64,000 nucleotides of DNA from Sphingomonas aurea. Lineage in GTDB: Bacteria > Pseudomonadota > Alphaproteobacteria > Sphingomonadales > Sphingomonadaceae. The notes beneath the pieces were generated by a model. The model saw nothing but the letters and a program-made list of their open reading frames with translations. It ran no database searches and had not been told where the DNA came from. The stretch spans positions 1-64,000 of the forward strand of contig NZ_JAUUDS010000009.1 of the NCBI RefSeq assembly GCF_030678875.1, in the 5' to 3' direction. Made by a program: the position numbers and the translations under genes. This document shows, piece after piece, positions 8,964 to 17,949 of the stretch. The stretch's first letter is position 1, and every line of letters begins with the position of its first letter.

Positions 8964-9758
8964 ATGCGCCAGTATCTCGACCTGATGGACCATGTGCTGG
9001 CGAACGGCGCCCGGCAGGACGACCGCACCGGCACCGGCACCCTGTCGGTCTTCGGCCACCAGATGCGCTTCGACCTGGCGCAGGGCTTCCCGGTCCTGAC
9101 CACCAAGAAGCTGCACCTGCGCTCGATCATCGTCGAACTGCTCTGGTTCCTGCGCGGCGACACCAATGTCCGCTGGTTGCAGGAGCAGCGCGTCAGCATC
9201 TGGGACGAGTGGGCCGACGAACAGGGCGATCTCGGCCCCGTCTATGGCAAGCAGTGGCGCGACTGGGTCGCCGCCGATGGCCGCCATATCGACCAGATCG
9301 CCCAGCTGATCGACACGATCCGCCGTGATCCCGCCTCGCGTCGCCAGATCGTCACCGCCTGGAACCCTGGAGAGCTGCATGCCATGGCGCTGTCGCCCTG
9401 CCACTGCCTGTTCCAGACCCATGTCGCGAACGGCCGGCTGTCGCTCCAGCTCTACCAGCGCTCGGCCGACATCTTCCTTGGGGTACCGTTCAACATCGCC
9501 AGCTACGCGCTCCTCACCCACATGATCGCACAGCAGTGCGATCTGGATGTCGGCGACTTCATCTGGACCGGCGGCGACTGCCACCTCTACACCAACCATC
9601 TGGAGCAGGCCCGCACCCAGCTGGTCCGCCAGCCCGGCCCCCTGCCCCGGCTGGAGATCGTCCGCCGCCCGGACGCGATCGACGGCTACGCGCTGGAGGA
9701 TTTCGTCCTCCACGACTATGCCCCCCAGCCGCACATCAAGGCGCCGGTCGCGGTCTAG
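8964..9758 (+). CDS. thyA: Thymidylate synthase
   Basis: Converts dUMP and methylene-tetrahydrofolate to dTMP and dihydrofolate in the cytoplasm. The 264 residues equal the E. coli enzyme length. Diagnostic motifs include [11 protein letters not shown], the active-site Cys in LSPCHCLFQ near residue 146, [11 protein letters not shown], and [19 protein letters not shown]. Start ATG 8964 is 4 bases after the methyltransferase stop. No downstream folate gene is present; the next gene is an unrelated M48 protease. Confidence 0.97.
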   Translation: MRQYLDLMDHVLANGARQDDRTGTGTLSVFGHQMRFDLAQGFPVLTTKKLHLRSIIVELLWFLRGDTNVRWLQEQRVSIWDEWADEQGDLGPVYGKQWRDWVAADGRHIDQIAQLIDTIRRDPASRRQIVTAWNPGELHAMALSPCHCLFQTHVANGRLSLQLYQRSADIFLGVPFNIASYALLTHMIAQQCDLDVGDFIWTGGDCHLYTNHLEQARTQLVRQPGPLPRLEIVRRPDAIDGYALEDFVLHDYAPQPHIKAPVAV

Positions 9759-9873
9759 GCTGTTCAAGCCCCTCCCCTGACGGGAAAGGGAGCAAGGCGC
9801 GCTTCACCGCCGGTTCACCCCTCCTCCGCCACCGCCGTTGATCCCACCGGCCTTTTAGCGGATAGCAGCCCCC

Positions 9874-11238
9874 ATGAAGCGTCCCGTCGCCCGCCTGGCC
9901 GTTGCGCTTGCCGCTGCGCTGCTGCTGTCGACGCAGCCCGCCGCCGCGCAGTCGATCCTGCGTGATGCCGAGACGGAGGCGCTGTTCCAGGAAATGACCA
10001 CCCCGCTGGTCAAGGCCGCCGGGCTCGACCCCCGCGACGTGAAGGTGGTGCTGGTCAACGACGACTCGGTCAACGCCTTCGTCGCCGGCGGCCAGATCGT
10101 CTATGTCCATTCGGGCACCATCCAGGCGGCCGACAGCGCCAACGAGGTGCAGGGCGTGATCGCGCACGAGATCGGCCATATCGTCGGCGGCCATGTCGCG
10201 CTGGCCGACCGTGCCGCGCGCGGACCGATGGGGATCAGCCTGCTCTCGCTCCTGGCCGGGGTCGCGGCGATGGCGGTCGGTGGAGCGGAGGCGGGCATGG
10301 GCATGATCGCCGCCGGCCAACAGGCCGCGCAGGGCAGCTACCTCGCCTTCTCGCGCGCGCAGGAAACCGCCGCCGACGCCGCCGGCGCGCGCTTCCTCAA
10401 CGACGCCGGGGTCAGCGGCAAGGGCTATCTGTCATTCTTCAAGAAGATGCAGCAGCTCGAATATCGCTACGGCATCACCCGCAAGGTCGGCTTCATGCTC
10501 GACCACCCCGTCTCGGGCGAGCGGATCGCCAACCTGACCGACACGATGCAGGGCGCGCCGACCTGGTCCAAGCCCTCCGACCCGGCGATGGAGGAGCGGT
10601 TCCGCCGGGTGAAGGCCAAGCTGGAGGGCTATGTCGCCCCGCCCGAGAAGACGCTGGCCGACTTCCCGCCCAGCAACCAGTCGATCTACGCCCACTATGC
10701 CCGCGCCTATGCCTATCACAAGGCCGGCTATCCGGAGAAAGCTGCGGCGGAAACCGACGCGCTGGTGGCGGCCAAGCCCGACGACCCCTATTTCCTCGAG
10801 ATGAAGGGTCAGATCCTGCTTGAATCCGGCGAACCTAAGGCGGCGCTCGTCCCCTTGCGCGCGGCGACCGAGGGCTCGCGCTCCAACCCGCTGATCGCCA
10901 CCACCTTCGGCCACGCACTGATCGCGACCGAGGACAAAGCGAACGTGCCCGAGGCGATCCGCGTGCTGCGCGTCGCCACCCAGCGCGACGACGACAATCC
11001 CTGGGCGTGGATGCAGCTCGGCACCGCGTACGAGCAGAGCGGCGACACTGCCCGCGCCGCGCTGGCGACGGCGGAGCGCGCGCAGATGACCGGCGACGCG
11101 CGCACCGCCGTCATCTCCGCACAATATGCCATGGCCAACATCCCCGCCAACACCGCCGACTGGATCCGTGCGCAGGACATCGCGATGACCGCCGGCGACG
11201 CGGCGGCGGCCGACCGGAAGAAGAAGAAGCGCCGATGA
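9874..11238 (+). CDS. M48 family metalloprotease with TPR region
   Basis: Zinc-dependent periplasmic protease similar in layout to BepA, which acts in outer-membrane protein quality control. 454 residues: a cleavable signal peptide (ending QPAAAQ) at 1-26, an M48 domain with the HEIGH zinc motif near residue 99 and ETAADAAG providing the downstream Glu ligand, then a helical C-terminal half with TPR-like repeats from about residue 270. The Lys-rich end KKKKRR is odd for an exported protein. The stop overlaps the start of a DsbA-like gene, so the two are translationally coupled and may cooperate in envelope protein folding. The BepA assignment is inferred from architecture only. Confidence 0.88.
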   Translation: MKRPVARLAVALAAALLLSTQPAAAQSILRDAETEALFQEMTTPLVKAAGLDPRDVKVVLVNDDSVNAFVAGGQIVYVHSGTIQAADSANEVQGVIAHEIGHIVGGHVALADRAARGPMGISLLSLLAGVAAMAVGGAEAGMGMIAAGQQAAQGSYLAFSRAQETAADAAGARFLNDAGVSGKGYLSFFKKMQQLEYRYGITRKVGFMLDHPVSGERIANLTDTMQGAPTWSKPSDPAMEERFRRVKAKLEGYVAPPEKTLADFPPSNQSIYAHYARAYAYHKAGYPEKAAAETDALVAAKPDDPYFLEMKGQILLESGEPKAALVPLRAATEGSRSNPLIATTFGHALIATEDKANVPEAIRVLRVATQRDDDNPWAWMQLGTAYEQSGDTARAALATAERAQMTGDARTAVISAQYAMANIPANTADWIRAQDIAMTAGDAAAADRKKKKRR

Positions 11239-11936
11239 GATCATGGCTGGTTCCCGCCGCGGCGGCACTGCTCGGCGGGGCGATCGGCGCGGGCGCGATG
11301 CTCGCCTATGCCGATACGCGCGGCGCCGGGAGCGGCGACGTCCGCACCTATCTCCTTACCCATCCCGAGGTGATTCCGGAGGCGATGCAGCGCCTCCAGC
11401 AGAAGGAGGCGGGCAGCGTCGTCGCCGCCAACCGCGCCGCGATCGTCACCCCCTTCGGCAGCGCCTGGGCCGGCAATCCGCGGGGAGACGTCACGCTGGT
11501 CGAATATTACGACTATAATTGCGGTTATTGCCGCGCCAGCCTGCCGATGATCCGCCAACTGATCGAGCGCGACCCCAAGCTGAAGGTCGTCTTCCGCGAG
11601 CTGCCGATCCTGGCGGAGTCGAGCCGCAGCGCCGCGCGGATCAGCCTCGCCGCCGCCGCGCAGGGCAAGTTCAACGCCTTCCACGACGCACTCTACGCCG
11701 CCGGCCGCGTCTCCGACGACAGCATCGCCGCCGCCGCCCGCACCGCCGGCATCGACACCGCCGCCCTGCCGGCACTCGCCCCCCGCATCGATGCGGAGAT
11801 CGCCCGCAACATGGAGGTCGCCGCCAAGCTCGGCGTCTCCGGCACCCCCAGCTGGGTGGTCGGCGACCGTGTCCTGTCGGGCGCGCTGCCGATCGAGGAG
11901 CTGGAGCGCGCCATCGCCGAGGCGCGGCCGTCATGA
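11235..11936 (+). CDS. DsbA family thiol-disulfide oxidoreductase
   Basis: Membrane-anchored or exported thioredoxin-fold protein that probably forms or isomerises disulfides in the periplasm. 233 residues with an N-terminal hydrophobic segment (residues 5-26), the active site CGYC near residue 96 in [14 protein letters not shown], and the cis-Pro loop GVSGTPSW. The CGYC motif and the short helical N-terminal region resemble the ScsC/DsbA-like group often annotated as DsbA family or Com1-like. ATG at 11235 overlaps the protease stop (ATGA), and its own stop overlaps the ABC ATPase start. Confidence 0.9.
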   Translation: MRSWLVPAAAALLGGAIGAGAMLAYADTRGAGSGDVRTYLLTHPEVIPEAMQRLQQKEAGSVVAANRAAIVTPFGSAWAGNPRGDVTLVEYYDYNCGYCRASLPMIRQLIERDPKLKVVFRELPILAESSRSAARISLAAAAQGKFNAFHDALYAAGRVSDDSIAAAARTAGIDTAALPALAPRIDAEIARNMEVAAKLGVSGTPSWVVGDRVLSGALPIEELERAIAEARPS

Positions 11937-12877
11937 CCGACGCGATCCTCTCGCTGGCGGGCGTCGCCAAGACTTATGCCGCCCGCGGCAAGCAGGGTGA
12001 GGTCACCGCGCTCCAGCCCGTCGACCTCGACATCCGCCGCGGCGAGATCTTCGCGCTGCTCGGCCCCAACGGGGCCGGCAAGACGACCCTCATCTCGATC
12101 ATCTGCGGCATCGTTACCCCCTCGGCCGGCACGATCACCGTCGACGGCCACGACGCGCTGGCCGATTACAAGCAGGCGCGCCGTCGCATCGGCCTCGTCC
12201 CGCAGGAGCTGTCGACCGACGCTTTCGAGAGCGTGCTCGCCACCGTCACCTTCTCGCGCCGGCTGTTCGGCCGCTCGGGTCATTCCGCCTATATCGAGCA
12301 ACTGCTCCGCGACCTGGCGCTATGGGACAAGCGCCACGCGCGGATCATGGAGCTGTCCGGCGGCATGAAGCGTCGCGTGCTGATCGCCAAGGCGCTGGCG
12401 CACGAGCCCGAGATCCTGTTCCTCGACGAACCCTCCGCCGGGGTCGACGTGGCGCTGCGCCGGGACATGTGGAAGCTGGTCCTGTCGCTGCGTGAGCGCG
12501 GCGTGACGATCATCCTGACCACCCATTATATCGAGGAGGCCGAGGAAATGGCCGACCGCGTCGGGGTGATCGCCAAGGGCAAGCTGCTGCTGGTCGACGA
12601 GAAGGCCGCGCTGATGAAGAAGCTCGGCAAGCGCGAGCTGGACCTGGCGCTGGTCGAGCCACTGGCCGCGGTGCCCGCCGAACTCGCCGAGTGGAAACCA
12701 ACGCTCGAGCATGACGGCCACACGCTCCGCTACGTCTTCGACGCGACTGGGGAGCGCACCGGCATCCCCTCCTTCCTGCGCCGCGTGCAGGAGCTGGGCA
12801 TCGCCTTCAAGGACCTGGAGACGTCGAAATCGAGCCTCGAGGACATCTTCGTCGACCTAGTGGGGGAGAAACAATGA
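11933..12877 (+). CDS. ABC transporter ATP-binding protein
   Basis: ATPase of a two-gene ABC-2 type exporter. 314 residues: Walker [10 protein letters not shown] near residue 43, Q-loop VPQE, signature LSGGMKRR near 140, Walker [13 protein letters not shown] near 161 and the switch His in [11 protein letters not shown]. The motif pattern and the C-terminal extension are those of the DrrA/CcmA/YadG-like group. The substrate cannot be told from sequence. Start ATG 11933 overlaps the DsbA stop. A family B repeat separates it from its permease partner. Confidence 0.93.
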   Translation: MTDAILSLAGVAKTYAARGKQGEVTALQPVDLDIRRGEIFALLGPNGAGKTTLISIICGIVTPSAGTITVDGHDALADYKQARRRIGLVPQELSTDAFESVLATVTFSRRLFGRSGHSAYIEQLLRDLALWDKRHARIMELSGGMKRRVLIAKALAHEPEILFLDEPSAGVDVALRRDMWKLVLSLRERGVTIILTTHYIEEAEEMADRVGVIAKGKLLLVDEKAALMKKLGKRELDLALVEPLAAVPAELAEWKPTLEHDGHTLRYVFDATGERTGIPSFLRRVQELGIAFKDLETSKSSLEDIFVDLVGEKQ

Positions 12878-12881
12878 AATC

Positions 12882-13013
12882 TTCCCCGGCACGGGGAGGG
12901 GGACCATGCGAAGCATGGTGGAGGGGGATCGCCACGAGCGCCTCGCCTGCCGCACGCCCCCTCCACCACGCCGCTGCGCGCCGCGGTCCCCCTCCCCGCA
13001 AGCGGGGAGGATA
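12882..13013. repeat. Family B palindromic repeat between exporter genes
   Basis: Inverted arrangement: CCCCGGCACGGGGAGGGGGA with GGTGGAGGGGG on the left, and CCCCCTCCACCACG with GTCCCCCTCCCCGC on the right. The same units recur at 16008-16200 and 21335-21428. The right end supplies GGGGAGG about 9 bases before the permease ATG and so appears to provide its ribosome binding site. Confidence 0.75.
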
Positions 13014-13019
13014 CAGGCC

Positions 13020-13781
13020 ATGAACCTTCACGGCATCTGGGCGATCTACCGCTTCGAGATGGCGCGCTTCGGCCGCACCGTCTGGACCAGCCTGCTGGTC
13101 CCGGTCATCACCACCTCGCTGTATTTCGTCGTATTCGGCACCGCGATCGGCAGCCAGATGAGCCAGGTATCCGGCGTCCCCTATGGCGCGTTCATCGTGC
13201 CGGGGCTGATGTTGCTCGCCATCTTCTCGGAATCGATCCTGAACGCGTCGCTCGGCATCTACATGCCCAAATTCACCGGCACGATCTACGAGCTGCTGTC
13301 CGCGCCGCTGTCGCCTTTGGAGACGGTGCTGGGCTATGTCGGCGCGGCGACGACCAAGTCGGTCATCATCGGCCTCGTCATCTTCGCCACCGCGCACCTG
13401 TTCGTCGACCTGCCGGTCGCCCACCCCTTCGCCGCCGCCGGCTACCTGGTGCTGATCGCCGCCACCTTTTGCCTGTTCGGCTTCGCGATCGGCATCTGGG
13501 CGCGCGGGTTCGAGCAGTTGCAGGTCATCCCGCTTCTCGTGGTCACGCCGATGACCTTCCTCGGCGGCGCCTTCTACTCGGTCACGATCCTGCCCGAGCC
13601 GTGGCGGACGATCACCCTGTTCAATCCCGTAGTCTACCTCATCAACGGCTTCCGCTGGACCTTTTTCGGGACGAGCGACGTCGGCTTAGGCATCAGCCTG
13701 GGCGTCACCGTGATCTTCCTGGCGCTGTGCCTGACGTGGATCGGCTGGATCTTCCGCACCGGCTGGCGGCTGAAGAGCTGA
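13020..13781 (+). CDS. ABC-2 type transporter permease
   Basis: Membrane partner of the upstream ATPase. 253 residues with about six hydrophobic helices, for example [32 protein letters not shown] and [15 protein letters not shown], the last matching the ABC-2 permease signature region. The [12 protein letters not shown] stretch near the end is typical of YadH-like permeases. Start ATG 13020 is chosen because GGGGAGG from the repeat lies at good spacing; an upstream in-frame start at 12906 would lie wholly in repeat sequence. Confidence 0.92.
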   Translation: MNLHGIWAIYRFEMARFGRTVWTSLLVPVITTSLYFVVFGTAIGSQMSQVSGVPYGAFIVPGLMLLAIFSESILNASLGIYMPKFTGTIYELLSAPLSPLETVLGYVGAATTKSVIIGLVIFATAHLFVDLPVAHPFAAAGYLVLIAATFCLFGFAIGIWARGFEQLQVIPLLVVTPMTFLGGAFYSVTILPEPWRTITLFNPVVYLINGFRWTFFGTSDVGLGISLGVTVIFLALCLTWIGWIFRTGWRLKS

Positions 13782-13819
13782 GCGGCTTTCCCGCCGAGCA
13801 GCGGCGCGTCGCGATCCGC

Positions 13820-14296
13820 ATGGCCGCCGCCCTCGCGGTCACCGCGGTGGCCGTCGCGATCGGCCTCCTCCATCCGGGTCCGTCCCTGCCACCCGCCGAG
13901 CGGGCGATGCTGGCGATCCGCACCGACCTGTTCGTGGTCATCTGGCTGGCCGTCGCGATCGGCAACGTCGCCCGCCTCCGCTTCCTCTCGCCCGCCGACA
14001 TCGCCGGCAGCGCCGCCGGCCCGTCCAGCCCGCGGATCGCACCCGCCTCTGCCTTCCTGCAGAACACGCTGGAGCAGGTCGCGCTCGCCGTGCCCGTCCA
14101 TGTCGCGCTCGCCATCGCGATGCCGCGCCCCGCGACGCTGCTCGCGATCCTCGCGGCGCTGCTCGCGGTCGGTCGGCTCTGCTTCGCGCTAGGCTATGCC
14201 AAAGGCGCCGCGGCCCGCGCCTTCGGCTTCGCACTGACCTTTTACCCGACGCTCGCCGCCCTGGCGCTGGCGATCGGCTGGACGCTCATCGGCTGA
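13820..14296 (+). CDS. MAPEG family membrane protein
   Basis: Small integral membrane protein of the glutathione/eicosanoid-metabolism (MAPEG) superfamily; the bacterial role is usually unknown. 158 residues, four hydrophobic helices, and the family motif FLQNTLEQVALA in the second half. It starts 38 bases after the permease stop. Its 3' end overlaps the convergent CPBP protease gene by 11 bases, so neither has room for its own terminator. Confidence 0.8.
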   Translation: MAAALAVTAVAVAIGLLHPGPSLPPAERAMLAIRTDLFVVIWLAVAIGNVARLRFLSPADIAGSAAGPSSPRIAPASAFLQNTLEQVALAVPVHVALAIAMPRPATLLAILAALLAVGRLCFALGYAKGAAARAFGFALTFYPTLAALALAIGWTLIG

Positions 14297-14963
14297 CCGG
14301 TCGCAACGCCGGCCACACCACCAGTCCGTTCAGGTCGATCAGCGCGTGGAGCAGCATGACCAGCCACAGCGCGCCGCTGACCAGATACACCGCCGCCATC
14401 ACCCCGCCGAACAGGGTCGTCGCGACGACCCCGCGCCAGCCCTGATAGGCGTGCATCGCCCCGAAGATCAGCGCCGCCACTCCGAATCCCAGCAGCGCAT
14501 TGCCCGTGGCAAGCGCGATCAGCAGCGGCAGCAGCAGGCGGAAGAACGGCTCCTCCGTCACCCCCGCGACGAGGGCGACCGCCGCACCCCAGCCCAGCTC
14601 GCGCCGATTCCGCGGCATCAGCGCGCCCGGCCGCCCGATCGGCCGCGCACCCCGCCGCGCGCGAAATGCCGCCACGGCCAGCCCGATCACCACGCCCGCG
14701 ACGGTCCCGAACACCAGATTGTCCGGCGCCATCATCGGCAACCTGTCGCGCAAACCCGCGAACTCCGCCGGCATCACCCACAGCGCCTCGATCCGGCCGA
14801 GCAGCGCCAGCGCCACCCCGACCGGCAGCACGAACGCGAGCGCCGCCCTTGCCATCCACCGCACGAAGCGGTTGCCGCTCCGCAGGGGCAGTCCGCCCCC
14901 GCGCAGGAACCACCACGCCGCGCCCAGCGCGCCTGCCAGCAGCAGCGCCGCGCCCGCGCTCAC
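14286..14963 (-). CDS. CPBP family intramembrane metalloprotease
   Basis: Predicted CAAX-protease/bacteriocin-processing (Abi) family membrane protease. 225 residues with several helices. Catalytic motifs are visible: TEEPFFR (EExxxR), FGAMH, and HALID. The start is GTG at 14963, which overlaps the glpX stop in GTGA and implies translational coupling; longer in-frame readings would run antisense-like through glpX. The coupling with a gluconeogenic enzyme has no obvious functional logic. Confidence 0.85.
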   Translation of the reverse strand: MSAGAALLLAGALGAAWWFLRGGGLPLRSGNRFVRWMARAALAFVLPVGVALALLGRIEALWVMPAEFAGLRDRLPMMAPDNLVFGTVAGVVIGLAVAAFRARRGARPIGRPGALMPRNRRELGWGAAVALVAGVTEEPFFRLLLPLLIALATGNALLGFGVAALIFGAMHAYQGWRGVVATTLFGGVMAAVYLVSGALWLVMLLHALIDLNGLVVWPALRPVSR

Positions 14964-15925
14964 CCCAGCCGGTGCTCGCCTTTCACCCAGCGCACCGTGC
15001 CGGACGAGGCGCGCATCACCACGCTCTCGGTGGTCATCTTCGTGCCCTTGCGCTTCACGCCCTCCAGCAGCGATCCGTCGGTCACGCCGGTCGCCGCGAA
15101 GATGCAGTCGCCGCGCGCCAGCTCGGTCAGGTCGTACTGCTTGTCGAGGTCGGTGACGCCCCACTTGGCCGCCCGCGCGCGCTCGTCGTCGTTGCGGAAC
15201 AGCAGCCGTCCCTTGAACTGCCCGCCGACGCAGCGCAGCGCCGCGCAGGCCAGCACCCCCTCCGGCGCGCCGCCCGAACCCATATAGATATCAATGGTCG
15301 TGTCCGGGTCCGTCGTCGCGATCACCCCCGCGACGTCGCCGTCGCCGATTAGCATCACGCCACAGCCGAGCGCGCGCAACTCCGCGATCAGCGCCTCGTG
15401 GCGCGGGCGGTTCAGCACGCAGGCGATGATCTCCGACGGGTCGACCCCCTTGGCGGCGGCGACCGCGCGGACGTTCTCGGTCGGCGACTTGTCGAGGTCG
15501 ATGATGTTCTCCGGATAGCCCGGCCCGACCGCGATCTTGTCCATATAGACGTCCGGCGCGTTCAGCAGACCGCCCTTCTCCGCGATCGCCAGCACCGCCA
15601 GGCTGTTGGGTCCGGCAGTGGCGCAGATCGTCGTGCCTTCCAGCGGGTCGAGCGCAATGTCGATCGCCGGGCCCTGCCCGGTACCGACCTTCTCGCCGAT
15701 GAACAGCATCGGCGCCTCGTCGCGCTCGCCCTCGCCGATCACGACGGTGCCGTCCATGTCCAGCTCGTTCAGCGCGGCGCGCATCGCCTCGACCGCCGCG
15801 GCATCCGCCGCCTTCTCGTCGCCACGCCCGACCATCGTCGAGCACGCGATCGCCGCCGCCTCGGTCACGCGTACCATCTCGAGGACGAGGACGCGGTCGA
15901 GGATGTTGCTGACGGTAGTGGTCAT
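14960..15925 (-). CDS. glpX: Class II fructose-1,6-bisphosphatase
   Basis: Hydrolyses fructose-1,6-bisphosphate to fructose-6-phosphate in gluconeogenesis. 321 residues. Family motifs: VIGEGERDEAPMLFIGE (metal binding), IALDPLEGT, and MGSGGAPEGVLA. Start ATG at 15925. The upstream 400 bases hold repeat elements, plus a small GTGTT-A-AACAC palindrome at 15949-15959 that could be an operator, though it is too short to weigh much. Confidence 0.95.
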   Translation of the reverse strand: MTTTVSNILDRVLVLEMVRVTEAAAIACSTMVGRGDEKAADAAAVEAMRAALNELDMDGTVVIGEGERDEAPMLFIGEKVGTGQGPAIDIALDPLEGTTICATAGPNSLAVLAIAEKGGLLNAPDVYMDKIAVGPGYPENIIDLDKSPTENVRAVAAAKGVDPSEIIACVLNRPRHEALIAELRALGCGVMLIGDGDVAGVIATTDPDTTIDIYMGSGGAPEGVLACAALRCVGGQFKGRLLFRNDDERARAAKWGVTDLDKQYDLTELARGDCIFAATGVTDGSLLEGVKRKGTKMTTESVVMRASSGTVRWVKGEHRLG

Positions 15926-16007
15926 GGGGACTCTCCGGCGCGTTGAACGTGTTAAACACGGGCGATACGCCGGTGCGATGACAGGAGCAAGACGCCAAAC
16001 TCGATCC

Positions 16008-16200
16008 TCCCCTGCAAGGGGAGGGGAGCCGCAAGCGTAGCTTGGTGGTGGAGGGGTATCCCCGCTCGCGAATGGCGACACCCGGTCCTCCAACGCCTTG
16101 ACGCCGAGCGCTTCCGGTATCCCCGCTCGCGAATGGCGACACCCCTCCACCACGCGCTGCGCGCGCGGTCCCCCTCCCCCGCCGGGGGAGGATCTGAGCA
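16008..16200. repeat. Family B repeat with nested 29-bp direct repeats
   Basis: Left arm CCTCCCCTGCAAGGGGAGG with GGTGGTGGAGGGG, right arm CCCCTCCACCACGC with GTCCCCCTCCCCC. Inside are two perfect 29-base copies (16055-16083 and 16116-16144, starting GGTATCCCCGCTCGCGAATG) separated by 32 bases. They look like a duplication within the element. There are no cas genes and only two copies, so a CRISPR is not called. Confidence 0.75.
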
Positions 16201-16216
16201 GAAGCCGCCCCTCGGC

Positions 16217-16311
16217 CGTCATCCCCGCGCAGGCGGGGATCCAGACGCGCTACCTTCGAGAAGGAGCCGAAAGGTCAGCATCTATGGATTCCCGCCTGCG
16301 CGGGAATGACG
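16217..16311. repeat. Family A palindromic repeat pair
   Basis: CGTCATCCCCGCGCAGGCGG at the left and CCGCCTGCGCGGGAATGACG at the right form a near-perfect stem with a loop of about 55 bases. Close sequence match to the element at 8145-8240. It sits between the glpX upstream region and the dapD stop. Together with the family B element it fills the 421-base gap 15926-16346, in which no gene is seen. Confidence 0.8.
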
Positions 16312-16346
16312 GGAGAGGCAGCCAATCAGCTGCCCCCTCTCCCAAC

Positions 16347-17183
16347 TCAATCCCGCAGCAATTCGTTGATGCTGGTCTTCGACCGCGTCTGTGCGTCCAC
16401 CCGCTTGACGATCACCGCGCAGTACAGCGCCGGCTTCCCCTCGCCACCCCCGGTCGATCCCGGCACGACGACCGCGTACGGCGGCACCTCGCCCTTGAAC
16501 ACCTCGCCCGTCTCGCGGTCGATGATCTTGGTCGACGCGCCCAGATACACGCCCATCGACAGCACCGCGCCCTCGCCGACGCGAACGCCCTCCGCCACTT
16601 CCGCGCGCGCGCCGATGAAGGCGCCGTCGCCGATGATGACCGGATCGGCCTGCAGCGGCTCCAGCACGCCGCCGATCCCGGCCCCGCCCGACAGATGGAC
16701 GTTCTTGCCGATCTGCGCGCACGATCCCACCGTCGCCCAGGTATCGACCATCGTCCCCTCGCCGACATGCGCGCCGATGTTGACGAAGCTCGGCATCAGG
16801 ATCGCGCCCTTGCCGATGAACGCTCCGCGTCGCACGACGCTGCCCGGCACCGCGCGGAAGCCCGCGGCGCGGAACGCCTCCTCGCTCCAGCCGGCGAACT
16901 TGGACGGCACCTTGTCGAACCCCGGCAGCGTGCCGTCGCCGCCCATCACGACATTGTCGTTCAGCCGGAACGACAGCAGCACCGCCTTCTTCAGCCACTG
17001 GTTGACCCGCCAGCCGCCTGCATCCCCATCGGAATCAGGGGCCGGTTCCGCCACCCGCGCCTCGCCCGCGTCGAGCAGCGCCAGTGCGCGCTCGACCGCA
17101 TCGCGCACCTCGCCGCCGGTCTCGAAGCCCAGGCTCGCGCGATCCTCCCATGCGGCGTCGATGATCGTGGACAGGTCGGTCAT
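16347..17183 (-). CDS. dapD: Tetrahydrodipicolinate N-succinyltransferase
   Basis: Succinylates 2,3,4,5-tetrahydropyridine-2,6-dicarboxylate in lysine and meso-diaminopimelate synthesis. 278 residues. Hexapeptide left-handed beta-helix repeats are plain ([35 protein letters not shown]), preceded by the helical N-terminal domain with [16 protein letters not shown]. Start ATG 17183 overlaps the stop of the upstream HAD phosphatase (ATGA); an in-frame ATG 9 codons upstream is less likely. Confidence 0.96.
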   Translation of the reverse strand: MTDLSTIIDAAWEDRASLGFETGGEVRDAVERALALLDAGEARVAEPAPDSDGDAGGWRVNQWLKKAVLLSFRLNDNVVMGGDGTLPGFDKVPSKFAGWSEEAFRAAGFRAVPGSVVRRGAFIGKGAILMPSFVNIGAHVGEGTMVDTWATVGSCAQIGKNVHLSGGAGIGGVLEPLQADPVIIGDGAFIGARAEVAEGVRVGEGAVLSMGVYLGASTKIIDRETGEVFKGEVPPYAVVVPGSTGGGEGKPALYCAVIVKRVDAQTRSKTSINELLRD

Positions 17184-17845
17184 GATGTCTCCAGGATGGA
17201 TTCGAGCCACGGCACCAGCGCGTGGACATGGAAATCGACGTAATCGCGGGCCGTGTCAGGCGCCTGCTCGGACCCGTTGTCGACCCACACGGTGGTCATG
17301 CCGATCGCCTTGGCGGGTTGCAGGTTGCGCGCCATGTCCTCGACGAACAGTGCGGTGGCCGGATCGATGGCGAAGGCCTGGCACAGCCCCGCATAGGCGG
17401 CGGGATGAGGCTTGGGCACCAGATCCATCGCATGGATGTCGTGCACCGCCTCGAAACTGCCGCCCAGGCCCAGCCGGTCGAGCACCTTCAGCGCATAGGG
17501 CCTGTCGCCGTTGGTGAAGACCAGCTTGCGCCCCGGCAGCCGGGCGAGCGCGGCGGCGAGCGGTGCGTCCTGCTCCAGCACGTCCATCTCGATGTCGTGG
17601 ACATAATCGAGGAACCGGTGCGGATCGACCTCATGCTCTGCCATGAGCCCGGCAAGGGTCGTGCCATGCCCCATGAAATAGGCCTTCTGCACCCGGTGTG
17701 CCTCGACCGCATCCACGTCCAGCAGTTCGGCGATGAACGTCGTCATCCGCGCGTCGATTCGCGCGAACAGGTTGGCGCTCGCCGGATACAGCGTATTGTC
17801 GAGATCGAAGATCCAGGTGCGGACATGGGCAAGACGCGCGATCAT
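17180..17845 (-). CDS. HAD pyrimidine 5'-nucleotidase-like phosphatase
   Basis: Haloacid dehalogenase superfamily phosphatase, 221 residues. Motif [10 protein letters not shown] near residue 13, motif II TNGD, motif III/IV with KPHPAAY and FVEDMARNL. The FDLDNTLYP form is typical of the SDT1/pyrimidine 5'-nucleotidase group in alphaproteobacteria, where the gene commonly precedes dapD. The exact substrate is not known. It heads a two-gene operon with dapD, sharing four bases. Confidence 0.88.
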   Translation of the reverse strand: MIARLAHVRTWIFDLDNTLYPASANLFARIDARMTTFIAELLDVDAVEAHRVQKAYFMGHGTTLAGLMAEHEVDPHRFLDYVHDIEMDVLEQDAPLAAALARLPGRKLVFTNGDRPYALKVLDRLGLGGSFEAVHDIHAMDLVPKPHPAAYAGLCQAFAIDPATALFVEDMARNLQPAKAIGMTTVWVDNGSEQAPDTARDYVDFHVHALVPWLESILETS

Positions 17846-17949
17846 CGGCGATGGCCTGTAGGCAAGCCACCCAGTCGCCGCAATGCGCTTTGACGTTGCA
17901 TGTATTACCGATAAGGACCGGTTAGGACCGATGAGCTAAAGACGCGCAG

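Noticed and set aside
15949..15959. GTGTT-A-AACAC palindrome as a glpX operator
   Set aside because: Arms of 5 bases are too short to be convincing and no second copy or known motif supports it.
16055..16144. CRISPR array
   Set aside because: Only two repeats, no cas genes, no leader, and the copies lie within a dispersed palindromic repeat.
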